Both the position numbers and the translations under genes were made by a program. A DNA stretch of 64,000 bases from Pseudomonas vlassakiae (GTDB lineage: Bacteria; Pseudomonadota; Gammaproteobacteria; Pseudomonadales; Pseudomonadaceae): positions 124,001-188,000 of the forward strand of contig NZ_JABWRP020000005.1 in the NCBI RefSeq assembly GCF_014269035.2, given 5' to 3'. Below the pieces are notes generated by a model. That model made no database searches. It saw nothing but the letters and a program-made list of their open reading frames with translations, and was not told the origin of the DNA. The first letter of the stretch is position 1. Every line of letters starts with the position of its first letter. Positions 16,505 through 25,315 of this stretch are shown in pieces.

Positions 16505-16685
16505 GGGCGATGTGCTCGATACCCTCTGTCACCACTATTACGGGCATCTCGACGGCAGCGTCGAGGCGGTATTGCAAGCCAACCAGGGGTTGGCCGACGA
16601 GGCCCAGCCGTTTCGCAGCGGCGTAACGATCCGCTTGCCGACGCTGGCGCTGGTCCCGGCCAACCTCGTGCAGCTGTGGGACTGA
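16479..16685 (+). CDS. Tail protein gpX (LysM-like)
   Basis: A 68-residue protein of the P2 gpX family. It begins MDKTCKTSEGDVLDTLCHHYYG and ends in PTLALVPANLVQLWD, with the short LysM-like core VLQANQGLADEAQPFRSG between. It overlaps the end of gpU and precedes gpD by four bases. gpX is a small tail-hub accessory protein that may help attach the tape measure or hub. Confidence 0.88.
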   Translation: MDKTCKTSEGDVLDTLCHHYYGHLDGSVEAVLQANQGLADEAQPFRSGVTIRLPTLALVPANLVQLWD

Positions 16686-16689
16686 TGCC

Positions 16690-17724
16690 ATGCAACCGGT
16701 ATTTCGTATCCAGGCTGATGGCAAGGACATCACTGCGCTGATCAATGACCGCCTGTTGCTGCTGCGTACCACCGACAAACCGGGCATGGAATCGGACGAC
16801 TTCGAGCTGCGCATCGACGCCCGCGACGGTGCTGTGGCGTTGCCGGCGCGCGGTGCGCTGATCGAGGTGCATCTGGGGTACGCCGGCCTGCCGCTGACTC
16901 GGATGGGGCGTTACACCGTCGATGAGGTCGAGCTGTCCGGACCGCCGGATACCTTGGTGATTCGCGGCAAGGCCAGTGACCTGCGCGGCAGTGGCAGGAC
17001 CATTCGCAGTGGCAGCTGGGAGGCCGTGCCGCTACAGCGCATCGTCGCCGAAATCGGCGCGCGCAATGGCTGGCAGGTGGTCTGCCCGGTGCGGGTCCAA
17101 GTACCCCGTGTCGATCAGTACAACGAATCGGATTTCAATTTCATCACGCGCCTGGCCCGCCAGTACGACTGCACCGCCAAGCTCGCCGATGGGCAGTTGC
17201 TGGTGCTGCCGCGCCAGGCCGGGCAGAGCGCCAGCGGCACCCCCCTGGGCGTGGTCGGCGTTGCCCGCAACGAGGTCAGCCAGTGGCATTTCCGGTTGGA
17301 CGACAAAGCCGCGCGCAAAGCCGTGCGCACTCGTCATCAGGACGCTGCCAGCGGTGAAACGAAGACCATCGAACTGGTCAACGAGGCGGCTGTTGAAGGC
17401 CAGCGGCCAGTGCATACCGACCGTCACCTCTACCCCAACCGCGCCGCTGCCGAACAAGCGGCCAGGGCGCGGCTGGCCAGCTTCAACCGTGATACTGCCC
17501 AGGTGCGCCTGGATCTGCCGGGGCGTACCGACCTGTTTGCCGAGCGCAGCATTGCCTTGCACGGCTTTGCCGATGGCCTGGATGGGCAGTACCAGATCGA
17601 TTCGGTGGAGCAGGTGTTCACCGCATCGGGCTGGCGCACCACGGTGCAGGGCAATGGCGGCAAGACGGGCAAGGTGCAGGCCAAGGGGGCAGCGCCTCGC
17701 CGGCGGGCCGTGATCAAGGCTTGA
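16690..17724 (+). CDS. Baseplate hub protein gpD
   Basis: A 344-residue hub of the P2 gpD/T4 gp27 type, which holds the spike below the tube. The start MQPVFRIQADGKDITALINDRLLLLRTTDKPGMESDDFELRI is diagnostic, as are the NESDFNFITRLARQYD and RLASFNRDTAQVRLDLPGR segments. The last 20 residues are basic. A TTG frame for the endolysin overlaps its stop but is unlikely to be used. Confidence 0.92.
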   Translation: MQPVFRIQADGKDITALINDRLLLLRTTDKPGMESDDFELRIDARDGAVALPARGALIEVHLGYAGLPLTRMGRYTVDEVELSGPPDTLVIRGKASDLRGSGRTIRSGSWEAVPLQRIVAEIGARNGWQVVCPVRVQVPRVDQYNESDFNFITRLARQYDCTAKLADGQLLVLPRQAGQSASGTPLGVVGVARNEVSQWHFRLDDKAARKAVRTRHQDAASGETKTIELVNEAAVEGQRPVHTDRHLYPNRAAAEQAARARLASFNRDTAQVRLDLPGRTDLFAERSIALHGFADGLDGQYQIDSVEQVFTASGWRTTVQGNGGKTGKVQAKGAAPRRRAVIKA

Positions 17725-17750
17725 AGGACGCTACAGGGAAGGAGTCAGAT

Positions 17751-18299
17751 ATGCTCACTGAAACGCAATTGCTACAGATTCTGCCGAACGCCCGCCCTGT
17801 TGCGGGCGTTTTTCTTTCGGCACTCAATGCCACGCTGCCGCGCTGGGAAATCGACAACCCCAAGCGTGTGGCGGCGTTCATCGCCCAGGTCGGCCATGAA
17901 TCCGGCCAGTTCCGCTACGTCAAGGAGCTGGGCAATGACCGCTATCTGGCGCGCTACGACACCGGCAGCCTGGCCTTGCGCCTGGGCAATACACCACAGG
18001 CCGATGGCGATGGGCAGCTGTATTGCGGGCGCGGCCTGATCCAGATCACCGGGCGCAACAACTACCAGGCCTGCAGCCGCGCACTGTTTGGCGACGAGCG
18101 CTTGCTGGCGCAACCGCAGTTGCTCGAACAACCGCGCTGGGCCTGCGAGTCGGCGGCGTGGTTCTGGCATTCGCGGGGGCTCAATGCCTTGGCTGATCGC
18201 GGTGAGTTCAACCGCATCACGCGCCATATCAATGGTGGGCTCAATGGGCTGGAGGATCGCCTCAGGCTCTGGGCGCGTGCGCGCGAGGTGCTGTGTTGA
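17751..18299 (+). CDS. Endolysin, GH19 chitinase-like muramidase
   Basis: A 182-residue lytic enzyme started at ATG 17751, with GGAAGGAG nine nt upstream; a TTG ten codons earlier is possible but poorly placed. The glycoside hydrolase family 19 fold is shown by AQVGHESGQFRYVKE, which holds the catalytic Glu, and by GQLYCGRGLIQITGRNNY. It degrades peptidoglycan to release tailocin particles after the holin opens the membrane. No signal peptide is present, so export depends on the holin. Rz/Rz1 spanins follow immediately. Confidence 0.93.
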   Translation: MLTETQLLQILPNARPVAGVFLSALNATLPRWEIDNPKRVAAFIAQVGHESGQFRYVKELGNDRYLARYDTGSLALRLGNTPQADGDGQLYCGRGLIQITGRNNYQACSRALFGDERLLAQPQLLEQPRWACESAAWFWHSRGLNALADRGEFNRITRHINGGLNGLEDRLRLWARAREVLC

Positions 18300-18778
18300 G
18301 CCGATTGCAACTTGGCCTGGGTGTGTTGCTGTTGATGGTGTGCTCAGCGCTGGCCTGGCAACTGCAGGGCTGGCGCTGCGGGCGGCAACTGGCGCAGCTG
18401 GCGCAAGCACAGGCCGATGCCGAGCTGGCCCGGCTGCTCGCCGAACGTGGGGCGCGTCAGTTACTTGAACAACGCCTGGAACAAAGTGAAAACCGTCATT
18501 ACAAGGAGCTTGCCGATGCACAACAGTCTCAGGCTCGCCTGCGTGATCGCCTTGCTACTGCCGATCTGCGCTTGTCGGTCCTGGTCGAACGTGGTGCCGT
18601 CTGCAGTGCAATGCCAGCCGCTGCCGAGGCCGGCGGCGTGGATCATGCAACCGTACGCGCCGGACTTGAGCCGGCGCATGCTCGACGAATTATCGCCATC
18701 ACCGATGAAGGGGACCGGGGCTTGATGGCGTTGCGGGCTTGTCAGGACTATGTGCGGGAGGTGCGTGGGGGGCTTTAG
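18293..18778 (+). CDS. Inner-membrane spanin Rz
   Basis: A 161-residue protein with one N-terminal membrane anchor (LQLGLGVLLLMVCSALAW) and a long periplasmic coiled coil (ADAELARLLAERGARQLLEQRLEQSE), the Rz layout. The start is GTG 18293 or TTG 18296, both overlapping the endolysin end. Together with Rz1, encoded inside it in another frame, it fuses the inner and outer membranes in the last step of lysis. Confidence 0.85.
   Translation: MLSRLQLGLGVLLLMVCSALAWQLQGWRCGRQLAQLAQAQADAELARLLAERGARQLLEQRLEQSENRHYKELADAQQSQARLRDRLATADLRLSVLVERGAVCSAMPAAAEAGGVDHATVRAGLEPAHARRIIAITDEGDRGLMALRACQDYVREVRGGL
18516..18725 (+). CDS. Outer-membrane spanin lipoprotein Rz1 (nested in Rz)
   Basis: A 69-residue gene embedded in the +1 frame of Rz. 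It has AAGGAG seven nt before its ATG. The N-terminus MHNSLRLACVIALLLPICAC is a lipoprotein signal with the lipobox ICA-C. The mature part is short and Pro-rich (QPLPRPAAW), as in Rz1 proteins. The nested arrangement and the lipobox are decisive for the identification. Confidence 0.85.
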   Translation: MHNSLRLACVIALLLPICACRSWSNVVPSAVQCQPLPRPAAWIMQPYAPDLSRRMLDELSPSPMKGTGA

Positions 18779-18875
18779 TGCATGCCAGACTAAAACATGG
18801 CGCCGTAGAATGCTGCCCATCCCACTCCCGCTCACCAAATGCTACGGTGTCACCACCCGCTCAAGGAACCCACCC

Positions 18876-19358
18876 ATGGACCCGATCACCGTTCTGTCCA
18901 CCCGCCTCGGCGAACACCTGCGCCGTTTCAACGCGCAGGTGACCACCGCCGAATCCTGCACCGGCGGTGGCATCGCCGAGGCCATCACCCGTGTGCCTGG
19001 CAGCTCGGCCTGGTTCGAGGCCGGATACGTGACCTACTCCAATGCCCAGAAAACCCGCCAGCTGAACGTGCCCGAGGCGCTGTTCGCCGAGGTTGGCGCG
19101 GTCAGCCAGGAGGTGGTCGAGGCCATGGCCCGCGGTGCCCAGGCCGCCAGCGGTGCACGCTTTGCCGTGGCGGTCAGCGGCGTGGCCGGGCCGGACGGCG
19201 GTTCGCCGGCCAAACCGGTGGGGACCGTGTGGCTCGCCTGGGCCGATGGTAGCCATGTCAGCAGCGAGCGCCGGCACTTCGACGGTGACCGCGAGGCGGT
19301 GCGCCGACAGACGGTGATCGCTGCGTTAGACGGCTTGTTACAGCTTGGTGCCGAGTAA
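18876..19358 (+). CDS. cinA: Nicotinamide-nucleotide amidase PncC/CinA C-terminal domain protein
   Basis: A 160-residue CinA-family enzyme that hydrolyses NMN to nicotinate mononucleotide in pyridine-nucleotide salvage. The motif [34 protein letters not shown] covers the catalytic Ser/Lys region. The [24 protein letters not shown] stretch is the second family signature. Only the amidase domain is present, as usual in Pseudomonas. The ATG at 18876 is preceded by AAGGA. It forms the right border of the tailocin locus and lies directly upstream of recA. Confidence 0.93.
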   Translation: MDPITVLSTRLGEHLRRFNAQVTTAESCTGGGIAEAITRVPGSSAWFEAGYVTYSNAQKTRQLNVPEALFAEVGAVSQEVVEAMARGAQAASGARFAVAVSGVAGPDGGSPAKPVGTVWLAWADGSHVSSERRHFDGDREAVRRQTVIAALDGLLQLGAE

Positions 19359-19400
19359 ATCGACGACAGGGGTTTGCGCGCGCGCTTGCCTGTGGAATAA

Positions 19401-19420
19401 TACTGGCTACTTATACAGGT
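19401..19420 (+). promoter_or_regulatory. LexA (SOS) box of recA
   Basis: CTG-N10-CAG is found as CTGGCTACTTATACAG at 19403-19418, about 45 bp upstream of the recA start. TTGCCT at 19386-19391 is a plausible -35, so LexA would cover the promoter. Confidence 0.88.
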
Positions 19421-19461
19421 ATTCCGGCCGTCAGGGCCAAGTCGAACACGTGAGGATTTCA

Positions 19462-20529
19462 ATGGACGACAACAAGAAGCGCGCCTTGGCTGCGGCCCTG
19501 GGTCAAATCGAACGCCAATTCGGCAAAGGCGCAGTCATGCGCATGGGCGACCACGAGCGCCAAGGCATCCCGGCCATTTCCACCGGCTCCCTGGGCCTGG
19601 ACATCGCGCTCGGCATCGGCGGTCTGCCAAAAGGCCGTATCGTCGAAATCTACGGCCCGGAATCCTCGGGTAAAACCACGCTGACCCTGTCGGTCATCGC
19701 CGAAGCCCAGAAGAACGGCGCAACCTGTGCCTTCGTCGACGCCGAACACGCCCTCGACCCTGAATACGCCGGCAAGCTGGGCGTCAACGTTGATGACCTG
19801 CTGGTCTCCCAGCCGGACACCGGCGAACAGGCCCTGGAAATCACCGACATGCTGGTGCGTTCCAACGCCGTTGACGTGATCATCGTCGACTCCGTGGCTG
19901 CATTGGTGCCGAAGGCTGAGATCGAAGGCGAAATGGGCGACATGCACGTCGGCCTGCAGGCCCGTCTGATGTCCCAGGCGCTGCGCAAGATCACCGGTAA
20001 CATCAAGAACGCCAACTGCCTGGTCATCTTCATCAACCAGATCCGTATGAAGATCGGCGTGATGTTCGGTAGCCCGGAAACCACCACCGGTGGTAACGCC
20101 CTGAAGTTCTACGCCTCGGTGCGCCTGGACATCCGTCGCACCGGCGCGGTCAAGGAAGGCGATGAAGTGGTCGGTAGCGAAACCCGCGTCAAGATCGTCA
20201 AGAACAAGGTCTCGCCTCCGTTCCGTCAGGCCGAGTTCCAGATCCTTTACGGCAAGGGTATCTATCGCAATGGCGAGATCATCGACCTGGGTGTTTCCCA
20301 AGGCCTGGTAGAGAAGTCGGGTGCCTGGTACGCCTACCAAGGCAACAAGATCGGCCAGGGCAAGGCCAACGCGGCCAAGTACCTGGCAGAGAACCCGGCC
20401 ATTGGTGCCGAAATCGAGAAGCAGATTCGCGAGAAGCTGCTCAAGGCCGGTGTCGTTGCCGAAGCTGGTAAGGCTGCTGCCGCTGAAGCCGATGCCGACG
20501 ACATGGCTGACGCCGACGCCGGTTATTGA
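19462..20529 (+). CDS. recA: Recombinase RecA
   Basis: A 355-residue DNA-strand-exchange ATPase and co-protease. The ATG at 19462 ([23 protein letters not shown]) has GTGAGGA upstream. Walker A is GPESSGKTT at residues 66-74, followed by the [24 protein letters not shown] and [15 protein letters not shown] segments of RecA. The C-terminal tail is acidic. It is SOS-controlled through the LexA box at 19401-19420. RecA filaments stimulate cleavage of LexA and, by inference, of the tailocin repressor encoded at 4869-5606. Confidence 0.98.
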   Translation: MDDNKKRALAAALGQIERQFGKGAVMRMGDHERQGIPAISTGSLGLDIALGIGGLPKGRIVEIYGPESSGKTTLTLSVIAEAQKNGATCAFVDAEHALDPEYAGKLGVNVDDLLVSQPDTGEQALEITDMLVRSNAVDVIIVDSVAALVPKAEIEGEMGDMHVGLQARLMSQALRKITGNIKNANCLVIFINQIRMKIGVMFGSPETTTGGNALKFYASVRLDIRRTGAVKEGDEVVGSETRVKIVKNKVSPPFRQAEFQILYGKGIYRNGEIIDLGVSQGLVEKSGAWYAYQGNKIGQGKANAAKYLAENPAIGAEIEKQIREKLLKAGVVAEAGKAAAAEADADDMADADAGY

Positions 20530-20540
20530 TAGCAGCTGGT

Positions 20541-21011
20541 ATGTCCGCCGTACTCGACACCCCCGTCGCCGTCAGGCGGACAGCCATGGACCTGCTCGCA
20601 CGCCGCGAGCATGGTCGCGTCGAGCTGACACGCAAGTTGCGTCAGCGCGGTGCCCCGGATGAACTGATCGAGCCCGCGCTCGATCGGCTCGCCGAAGAAG
20701 GGCTGCTTAGCGAAGCCCGTTACCTCGAGAGTTTCATCCGATACCGTTCGGGTGCCGGCTATGGCCCTGCGCGTATTCGCGAAGAGCTTGGCCAGCGCGG
20801 GCTGAACCGCAGTGATATCGAGCAGGCCCTGCGTGAAAGCGAAGTGGATTGGGCGGCACTGCTGCGGGATACTTGGCAGCGCAAATTCGCTGGGCAACGC
20901 CCCGAGGATCCGCGAAGTCGCGCCCAGCAGACCCGGTTCCTTGCCTACCGCGGTTTCCCGATGGACATGATCGGCAGGCTGCTCAGCGGCCGGGATCTGG
21001 ATGATTACTAG
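20541..21011 (+). CDS. recX: Regulatory protein RecX
   Basis: A 156-residue helical repeat protein that binds and limits RecA filaments. I use the ATG at 20541 ([25 protein letters not shown]); a TTG at 20526 overlapping the recA stop is possible. Family marks are [36 protein letters not shown] and [16 protein letters not shown]. It is 11 bp from recA and surely cotranscribed, followed by a strong terminator. Confidence 0.95.
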   Translation: MSAVLDTPVAVRRTAMDLLARREHGRVELTRKLRQRGAPDELIEPALDRLAEEGLLSEARYLESFIRYRSGAGYGPARIREELGQRGLNRSDIEQALRESEVDWAALLRDTWQRKFAGQRPEDPRSRAQQTRFLAYRGFPMDMIGRLLSGRDLDDY

Positions 21012-21013
21012 TC

Positions 21014-21054
21014 AAATGGCCTCATCGCCGGTACGCCAGCGATGAGGCCATTTT
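21014..21054 (+). terminator. Bidirectional terminator after recX
   Basis: A 15-bp stem (AAATGGCCTCATCGC and its complement) with a loop of about 10 nt ends in TTTT. It separates convergent recX and the LOG-family gene. Confidence 0.9.
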
Positions 21055-21075
21055 GCTTTGTCCCGCAATTGCTCT

Positions 21076-22194
21076 TCAGCTGACCTTCAACGCTTCCCGA
21101 GCCCGTTGGGTGGTATGCATTGGCTCCGGCTTGGCCCAGTTTTCCGGCAAGTTGATGAAGTCGACCAATTCGCGCAGTCGTCCCTGATCACGCCCGTTGA
21201 AGGCAAACGTCAGTCGCGTCAGATGGCTGAAGTTGCCCACCTCGTGTTCGGCACCGCTGTCGGCGTGCTGGTGGTAACGGCCACTCAGGCGCAGGTCGGC
21301 GAACCCCTCCTGTATGTCATGCAGTGCAGCCTCGCTGAGCCGATGGTGCATGCGGATCACGAACTGGTTTTTCAGCCAGCGGCTGGAGTGGTAGTTACTG
21401 TAGAACTGGTTGATTTCTTCCACCGCCTCATCGGCACTGTGCACCAGGCGCAGCAGCTTCAAGTCACTCGGCAGGATGTAGCGGTTTTCTTCGAGCTGAC
21501 GGCTGATGAATGCCAGGCAGTCCTGCCAGAACGTACCGCCCGGTGAGTCCAGCAGTACCACCGGCACCAGTGGGCTCTTGCCGGTCTGGATCAGCGTCAA
21601 TACTTCAAGCGCTTCATCCAGGGTGCCGAAGCCGCCGGGGCAGAGCACCAGTGCATCGGCTTCCTTGACAAAGAACAACTTGCGAATAAAGAAGAAGTGG
21701 AAGGGCAGCAGCTTGTCGGTGCCATCCACTGTGGCATTGGCATGCTGCTCGAAGGGCAGGATGATGTTGAAACCCAGGCTATGGTCACTGCCGGCACCTT
21801 CGTGCGCTGCCGCCATGATGCCGCCGCCGGCCCCGGTAATGACCATCAGTTCGGAGCGGGCAAGGGTCGCCCCCAGCTCACGGGCGAGGGCGTACATCGG
21901 GTGTTCCACCGGGGTGCGTGCCGAGCCGAACACGGTGACCTTGCGTCGCCCACGGTAGCGCTGAAGCATGCGAAACGAGTGGTCCAGTTCGCGCAGGGCC
22001 TGCAGGGTGATCTTGGCGCTCCAGCGGTCGCTGTCGTCATGGGCCATGCGCAAGACAGTGAGCATCATGTCGCGGTACAGCGGCAGGTTGGGGCTGTCTG
22101 GGGCGACCAGTTGCAGCTGCTGGTCGATCTTGCCCAGGTCGATGCCGTGGTCCCTGAAGTGATTGAACAGGTGTTCATTGGATTGGTAAGGCAT
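21076..22194 (-). CDS. LOG family protein (nucleotide 5'-monophosphate nucleosidase-like)
   Basis: A 372-residue Rossmann-fold protein of the LOG/lysine-decarboxylase-like family. The diagnostic PGGFGTLDEALEVLTLIQTGK motif is present (PGGxGTxxE), preceded by ITGAGGGIMAAAHEGA. Family members hydrolyse the N-glycosidic bond of nucleoside monophosphates (cytokinin-activating LOG, or E. coli PpnN). About 85 N-terminal and 100 C-terminal residues flank the core, longer than minimal LOG proteins. AGGAG lies seven nt before the ATG. It is convergent with recX. Substrate is not determined by the sequence. Confidence 0.85.
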   Translation of the reverse strand: MPYQSNEHLFNHFRDHGIDLGKIDQQLQLVAPDSPNLPLYRDMMLTVLRMAHDDSDRWSAKITLQALRELDHSFRMLQRYRGRRKVTVFGSARTPVEHPMYALARELGATLARSELMVITGAGGGIMAAAHEGAGSDHSLGFNIILPFEQHANATVDGTDKLLPFHFFFIRKLFFVKEADALVLCPGGFGTLDEALEVLTLIQTGKSPLVPVVLLDSPGGTFWQDCLAFISRQLEENRYILPSDLKLLRLVHSADEAVEEINQFYSNYHSSRWLKNQFVIRMHHRLSEAALHDIQEGFADLRLSGRYHQHADSGAEHEVGNFSHLTRLTFAFNGRDQGRLRELVDFINLPENWAKPEPMHTTQRAREALKVS

Positions 22195-22486
22195 TCAACG
22201 TCTCCTTCTGCAGCAAAACCTCTGACCGGGCCGATGGTGTGGCACGGCCGCGACACTGCATGTGTCGCTGGCTGCCGTGACTCGAGTGTGCATCCCGAGC
22301 ATTGCAGTAGGCCTTCAAGGCCTTGGTGCAGGATCTTGTTGTTTTGCGAGTCCTCGCTATCAATCTAGACCGTTGCGCCTGATCGTGCAGACGGGATCAC
22401 CGTGGCCACTCGTCGGCCTGCGACCAGCCTTGTCGAGGGTTTGGTTAACTGGAGAAGCGAAACGTGTCGATGCAGGAGGTGGCGGT

Positions 22487-22690
22487 ATGCATCGCTTGGT
22501 CATCGAGGTAGACCGGCAACTCTATCAGCAGCTGGAAAATGCAGCCCAGGATCACCATGTCAGCCTGGAAGCAGAGTGCCGCCGCAGGCTGGCAGCGCTC
22601 GAGTGCCAGTCACGCTACCTGCAGGCGTTACTGGCGGAGATGCGCGCCGACGAAGAACCGCGGCGCGTCGAGGGAGAGCGGGTTATCTGA
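22487..22690 (+). CDS. Small hypothetical protein, possibly RHH-like
   Basis: A 67-residue protein with a strong GCAGGAGG upstream of the ATG at 22487. The N-terminus MHRLVIEVDRQLYQQLENAAQDHHVSLEAECRRRLAALE reads as one strand and two helices, the order of ribbon-helix-helix proteins of the FitA/Arc kind. No toxin partner is adjacent. The frame upstream of this ATG is non-coding. Its stop directly abuts the stop of the convergent secreted-protein gene (22691-23110). Function unknown. Confidence 0.55.
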   Translation: MHRLVIEVDRQLYQQLENAAQDHHVSLEAECRRRLAALECQSRYLQALLAEMRADEEPRRVEGERVI

Positions 22691-23110
22691 TCACTTCTTC
22701 TTGTTGCCAGCGGTGCAGCTGGCCGCATCGAAGGCCTGGTCCATGACCGGTTGGTTGGTCTTGTACACGCTGAAGCGGTAGACCATCACCGCCCCTTTGG
22801 ACATCAGGTTACGGAAACCACTGTTGCGGCACACGCTGTCACCGAGCTGGCTGCGCACTTGCTCCGGGTTCTGCTGCATACGTGCGGCATGCTCGGCGCG
22901 GACGCTGAGGTGGTTGATCAGCGCCTTGCCTTCAACGGTATAGCCCTGATCGAGAATGTCTTCGTTGATCGCGCGTGGGGTGCCGACACTGCTTTCCGTG
23001 GCGACCTTCTGCAGCAACTTGTTGAGCTCGAACTCCTGCTTGGAGGCAGCTTGGGCTGCCAATGGCAGGGCGAGCAACAGGCTCAGGGTCGGGACGATAA
23101 GACGCAGCAT
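22691..23110 (-). CDS. Exported protein, PA3611-like (quorum-sensing-regulated factor family)
   Basis: A 139-residue protein with a clear signal peptide (MLRLIVPTLSLLLALPLAAQAAS, cleavage after the AQA). I start at 23110, which has AGGAGA upstream; the longer frame is spurious. The mature part has two Cys residues (in SVCRNSG and ASCTAG), likely a disulphide, and a Lys-rich tail. Size, two-Cys layout and place downstream of recA-recX-LOG match P. aeruginosa PA3611, the structurally known founder of a quorum-sensing-regulated exported family. That link rests on synteny and appearance only. Confidence 0.6.
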   Translation of the reverse strand: MLRLIVPTLSLLLALPLAAQAASKQEFELNKLLQKVATESSVGTPRAINEDILDQGYTVEGKALINHLSVRAEHAARMQQNPEQVRSQLGDSVCRNSGFRNLMSKGAVMVYRFSVYKTNQPVMDQAFDAASCTAGNKKK

Positions 23111-23335
23111 GAATCTCTCCTGGTTCGATGACTGGCGCTTTGACATGCGCCGGCGGCGGGCGTTCCATGAAGCCGGCTGCATCGCGGGCAAATTCATGGT
23201 GGCCAGTGCCGCCGATTATAAGGGACCGGTTGGCTCCGCTGCACGGCCAAATGGCGCCTGCTCTGGTAGACTGGCGTTTTGCACCTTCCGAGTCCCAGCA
23301 GTGTCCAGTCACAACCCGTCCACAGGCTTGCCAGC

Positions 23336-24046
23336 ATGAGCCACGCGGTAGCACGCCTGCGTGCCGAGCGTCTGGCACGCAGCAACAAGCCTTTCATTGC
23401 CCGTGGTTCACGCGCCGAGCGTTGCCCCGATTGCCGTGTAATTGCCACCCACTGCCTGTGTGCGTGGAAGCCCAAGGTGCAGGCCGACTCAGGCGTGTGT
23501 CTGCTCATGCATGACACCGAGCCATTGAAACCAACCAACACCGGCTGGTTGATCGCCGACCTGATCGAAGACACAAGCGCCTTCGGTTGGCTGCGCACCT
23601 CGGTGGACGAGCGCCTGCTGGCGTTGCTCGACGATCCGCAGTGGCAGCCCTACATTGTTTTTCCCGGCGAGTTCGTCGCCCGGGAGCGGGTGGTCAGCGA
23701 GGTCGTGCGCGAGCCGGGCAAGCGCCCGTTGTTCATCCTGCTCGATGCCACCTGGACCGAAGCCCGCAAGATGTTCCGCAAGAGCCCGTATCTGGATCGC
23801 TTCCCGGTGCTGAGCCTGCAAGCCGAGCAGATGTCGCGCTATCGCCTGCGTCGGTCCAAGCGTGACGACCATTTCTGCACCGCCGAAGTCGCGGCCATGT
23901 GCCTGGACCTGGCGGGTGACAGCCAGGCGTCCCAGGCGCTGGACGCCTATCTGGATGTATTCAGCCTGCATTACCTGAGCGGCAAGCGTCGCCTGCCACT
24001 GGATGATCAGGACGACACCCACCAGCGTTTGCATACCTTCCTATAG
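23336..24046 (+). CDS. DTW-domain protein, tRNA-uridine aminocarboxypropyltransferase-like
   Basis: A 236-residue DTW-domain protein. The N-terminal zinc-like Cys cluster CPDCRVIATHCLC comes first, then the DATW motif in FILLDATWTEARKMFRKSPYL, which names the family. The E. coli member TapT adds the acp group to U47 of tRNAs using S-adenosylmethionine, and the same chemistry is likely here. The ATG at 23336 is chosen because the residues before it are unconserved. Confidence 0.85.
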   Translation: MSHAVARLRAERLARSNKPFIARGSRAERCPDCRVIATHCLCAWKPKVQADSGVCLLMHDTEPLKPTNTGWLIADLIEDTSAFGWLRTSVDERLLALLDDPQWQPYIVFPGEFVARERVVSEVVREPGKRPLFILLDATWTEARKMFRKSPYLDRFPVLSLQAEQMSRYRLRRSKRDDHFCTAEVAAMCLDLAGDSQASQALDAYLDVFSLHYLSGKRRLPLDDQDDTHQRLHTFL

Positions 24047-24225
24047 TCCAAGGGGCATATGGCTCACTTTGGTTCATAATGTCGGGGCTGGCAGCCAGGG
24101 TGGGCGAGACGGCAGGGTAGTCGGCTTGACCACTTCCGTCCGTGCTCGGCATCCTTGGCGCCGATTCCCCGCCCGGCGCTTTACCACTCCGCATGCGCCT
24201 GGCACAGAACAGGATCCATAGATCG

Positions 24226-24876
24226 ATGGCCACATACGAAATCCTGATTGCCGATGACCACCCGCTGTTTCGTAGCGCCCTGCGCCAGGCTGTTACCCTC
24301 GGCCTGGGCGCCGATGTGCGACTGGTTGAAGTGGCGAGCATCGCCGAACTGGAAACCCGCCTGAGCGAAAAGGCCGACTGGGACCTGGTGCTGCTGGACC
24401 TGAACATGCCGGGCGCCTATGGCTTCTCCGGGCTGGTCCTGTTGCGTGGCCAGTACCCGCAGATTCCGGTGGTAATGGTCTCGGCGCAGGAAGAGGCCGC
24501 GGTGGTGGTCAAATCCCGCGAGTTCGGAGCCAGCGGCTTCATTCCGAAGTCCAGCGGCCTTGAAGTCATTCAGGATGCCGTGAGAAAAGTGCTCGATGGC
24601 GAGGTCTGGTGGCCACCGCAAGCCTTCGAAAAGGTCGATGTTTCGGCGGAAGCCAAGGCCGCCAGCGAAGGCCTTGCCAGCCTCACCCCACAGCAGTTCC
24701 GCGTGCTCACCATGGTCTGCGAAGGTTTGTTGAACAAGCAGATCGCCTATGAGCTGAGTGTGTCGGAAGCGACCATCAAGGCTCATGTGACGGCCATCTT
24801 CCGCAAGCTGGGTGTACGTACCCGCACCCAGGCCGCGCTGTTGCTGCAACAACTTGAATCGGTTGCCAGTAACTGA
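24226..24876 (+). CDS. erdR: LuxR-type response regulator, ErdR-like
   Basis: A 216-residue response regulator started at ATG 24226 (MATYEILIADDHPLFRSAL). The receiver domain holds D10-D11, the phosphoacceptor D58 in LLDLNMPG and a Lys in GFIPKSS. The C-terminal LuxR helix-turn-helix is SLTPQQFRVLTMVCEGLLNKQIAYELSVSEATIKAHVTAIFRKLG. No kinase gene is adjacent. Synteny with dgkA and length match P. aeruginosa PA3604 (ErdR), which controls ethanol/acetate catabolic genes; that function is carried over by orthology. Confidence 0.82.
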   Translation: MATYEILIADDHPLFRSALRQAVTLGLGADVRLVEVASIAELETRLSEKADWDLVLLDLNMPGAYGFSGLVLLRGQYPQIPVVMVSAQEEAAVVVKSREFGASGFIPKSSGLEVIQDAVRKVLDGEVWWPPQAFEKVDVSAEAKAASEGLASLTPQQFRVLTMVCEGLLNKQIAYELSVSEATIKAHVTAIFRKLGVRTRTQAALLLQQLESVASN

Positions 24877-24949
24877 GGGTGCCTGGATTCACGCTTTTTT
24901 GACCCGCGCCGCACTAGTCTGCTGGCCTTTCTGCTGTGAAGTGACTCAC

Positions 24950-25315
24950 ATGACATCGCCATTCAAAGGCCAGACCGGCCTGAAACGCATTTTCAACGCT
25001 GCCGGCTACTCACTGGACGGCCTGCGCGCCGCCTTCAAGGGCGAAGCCGCCTTCCGCCAGCTGGTGCTGCTCAACGTGCTGCTGATCCCGATCGCTTTCT
25101 GGCTGCCGGTCAGCCGTGCCGAGCGGGCAATCATGATCGCCGTGTGCCTGCTCGGTCTGATCGTCGAACTGTTCAACTCGGCAGTGGAAGCCGCCATCGA
25201 TCGCATCTCGCTGGAGCGCCACCCGTTGTCGAAGAACGCCAAGGACATGGGCAGCGCCGCACAGTTGGTGGCGCTGACCATGGTCGCACTGGTGTGGGGC
25301 GTGATTCTGCTCTAA
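24950..25315 (+). CDS. dgkA: Diacylglycerol kinase DgkA
   Basis: A 121-residue integral inner-membrane enzyme that phosphorylates diacylglycerol, recycling lipid from membrane-derived glucan synthesis. The signature ELFNSAVEAAIDRISLERHPLSKNAKDMGSAAQ is complete, with three membrane spans around it. The ATG at 24950 gives the usual length; the frame upstream overlaps erdR. The last codons overlap the tail of the convergent finR gene by four bases. Confidence 0.95.
   Translation: MTSPFKGQTGLKRIFNAAGYSLDGLRAAFKGEAAFRQLVLLNVLLIPIAFWLPVSRAERAIMIAVCLLGLIVELFNSAVEAAIDRISLERHPLSKNAKDMGSAAQLVALTMVALVWGVILL

Noticed and set aside
4869..18778. Intact prophage
   Set aside because: No integrase, capsid, portal, terminase or replication gene is present, so it is a tailocin.
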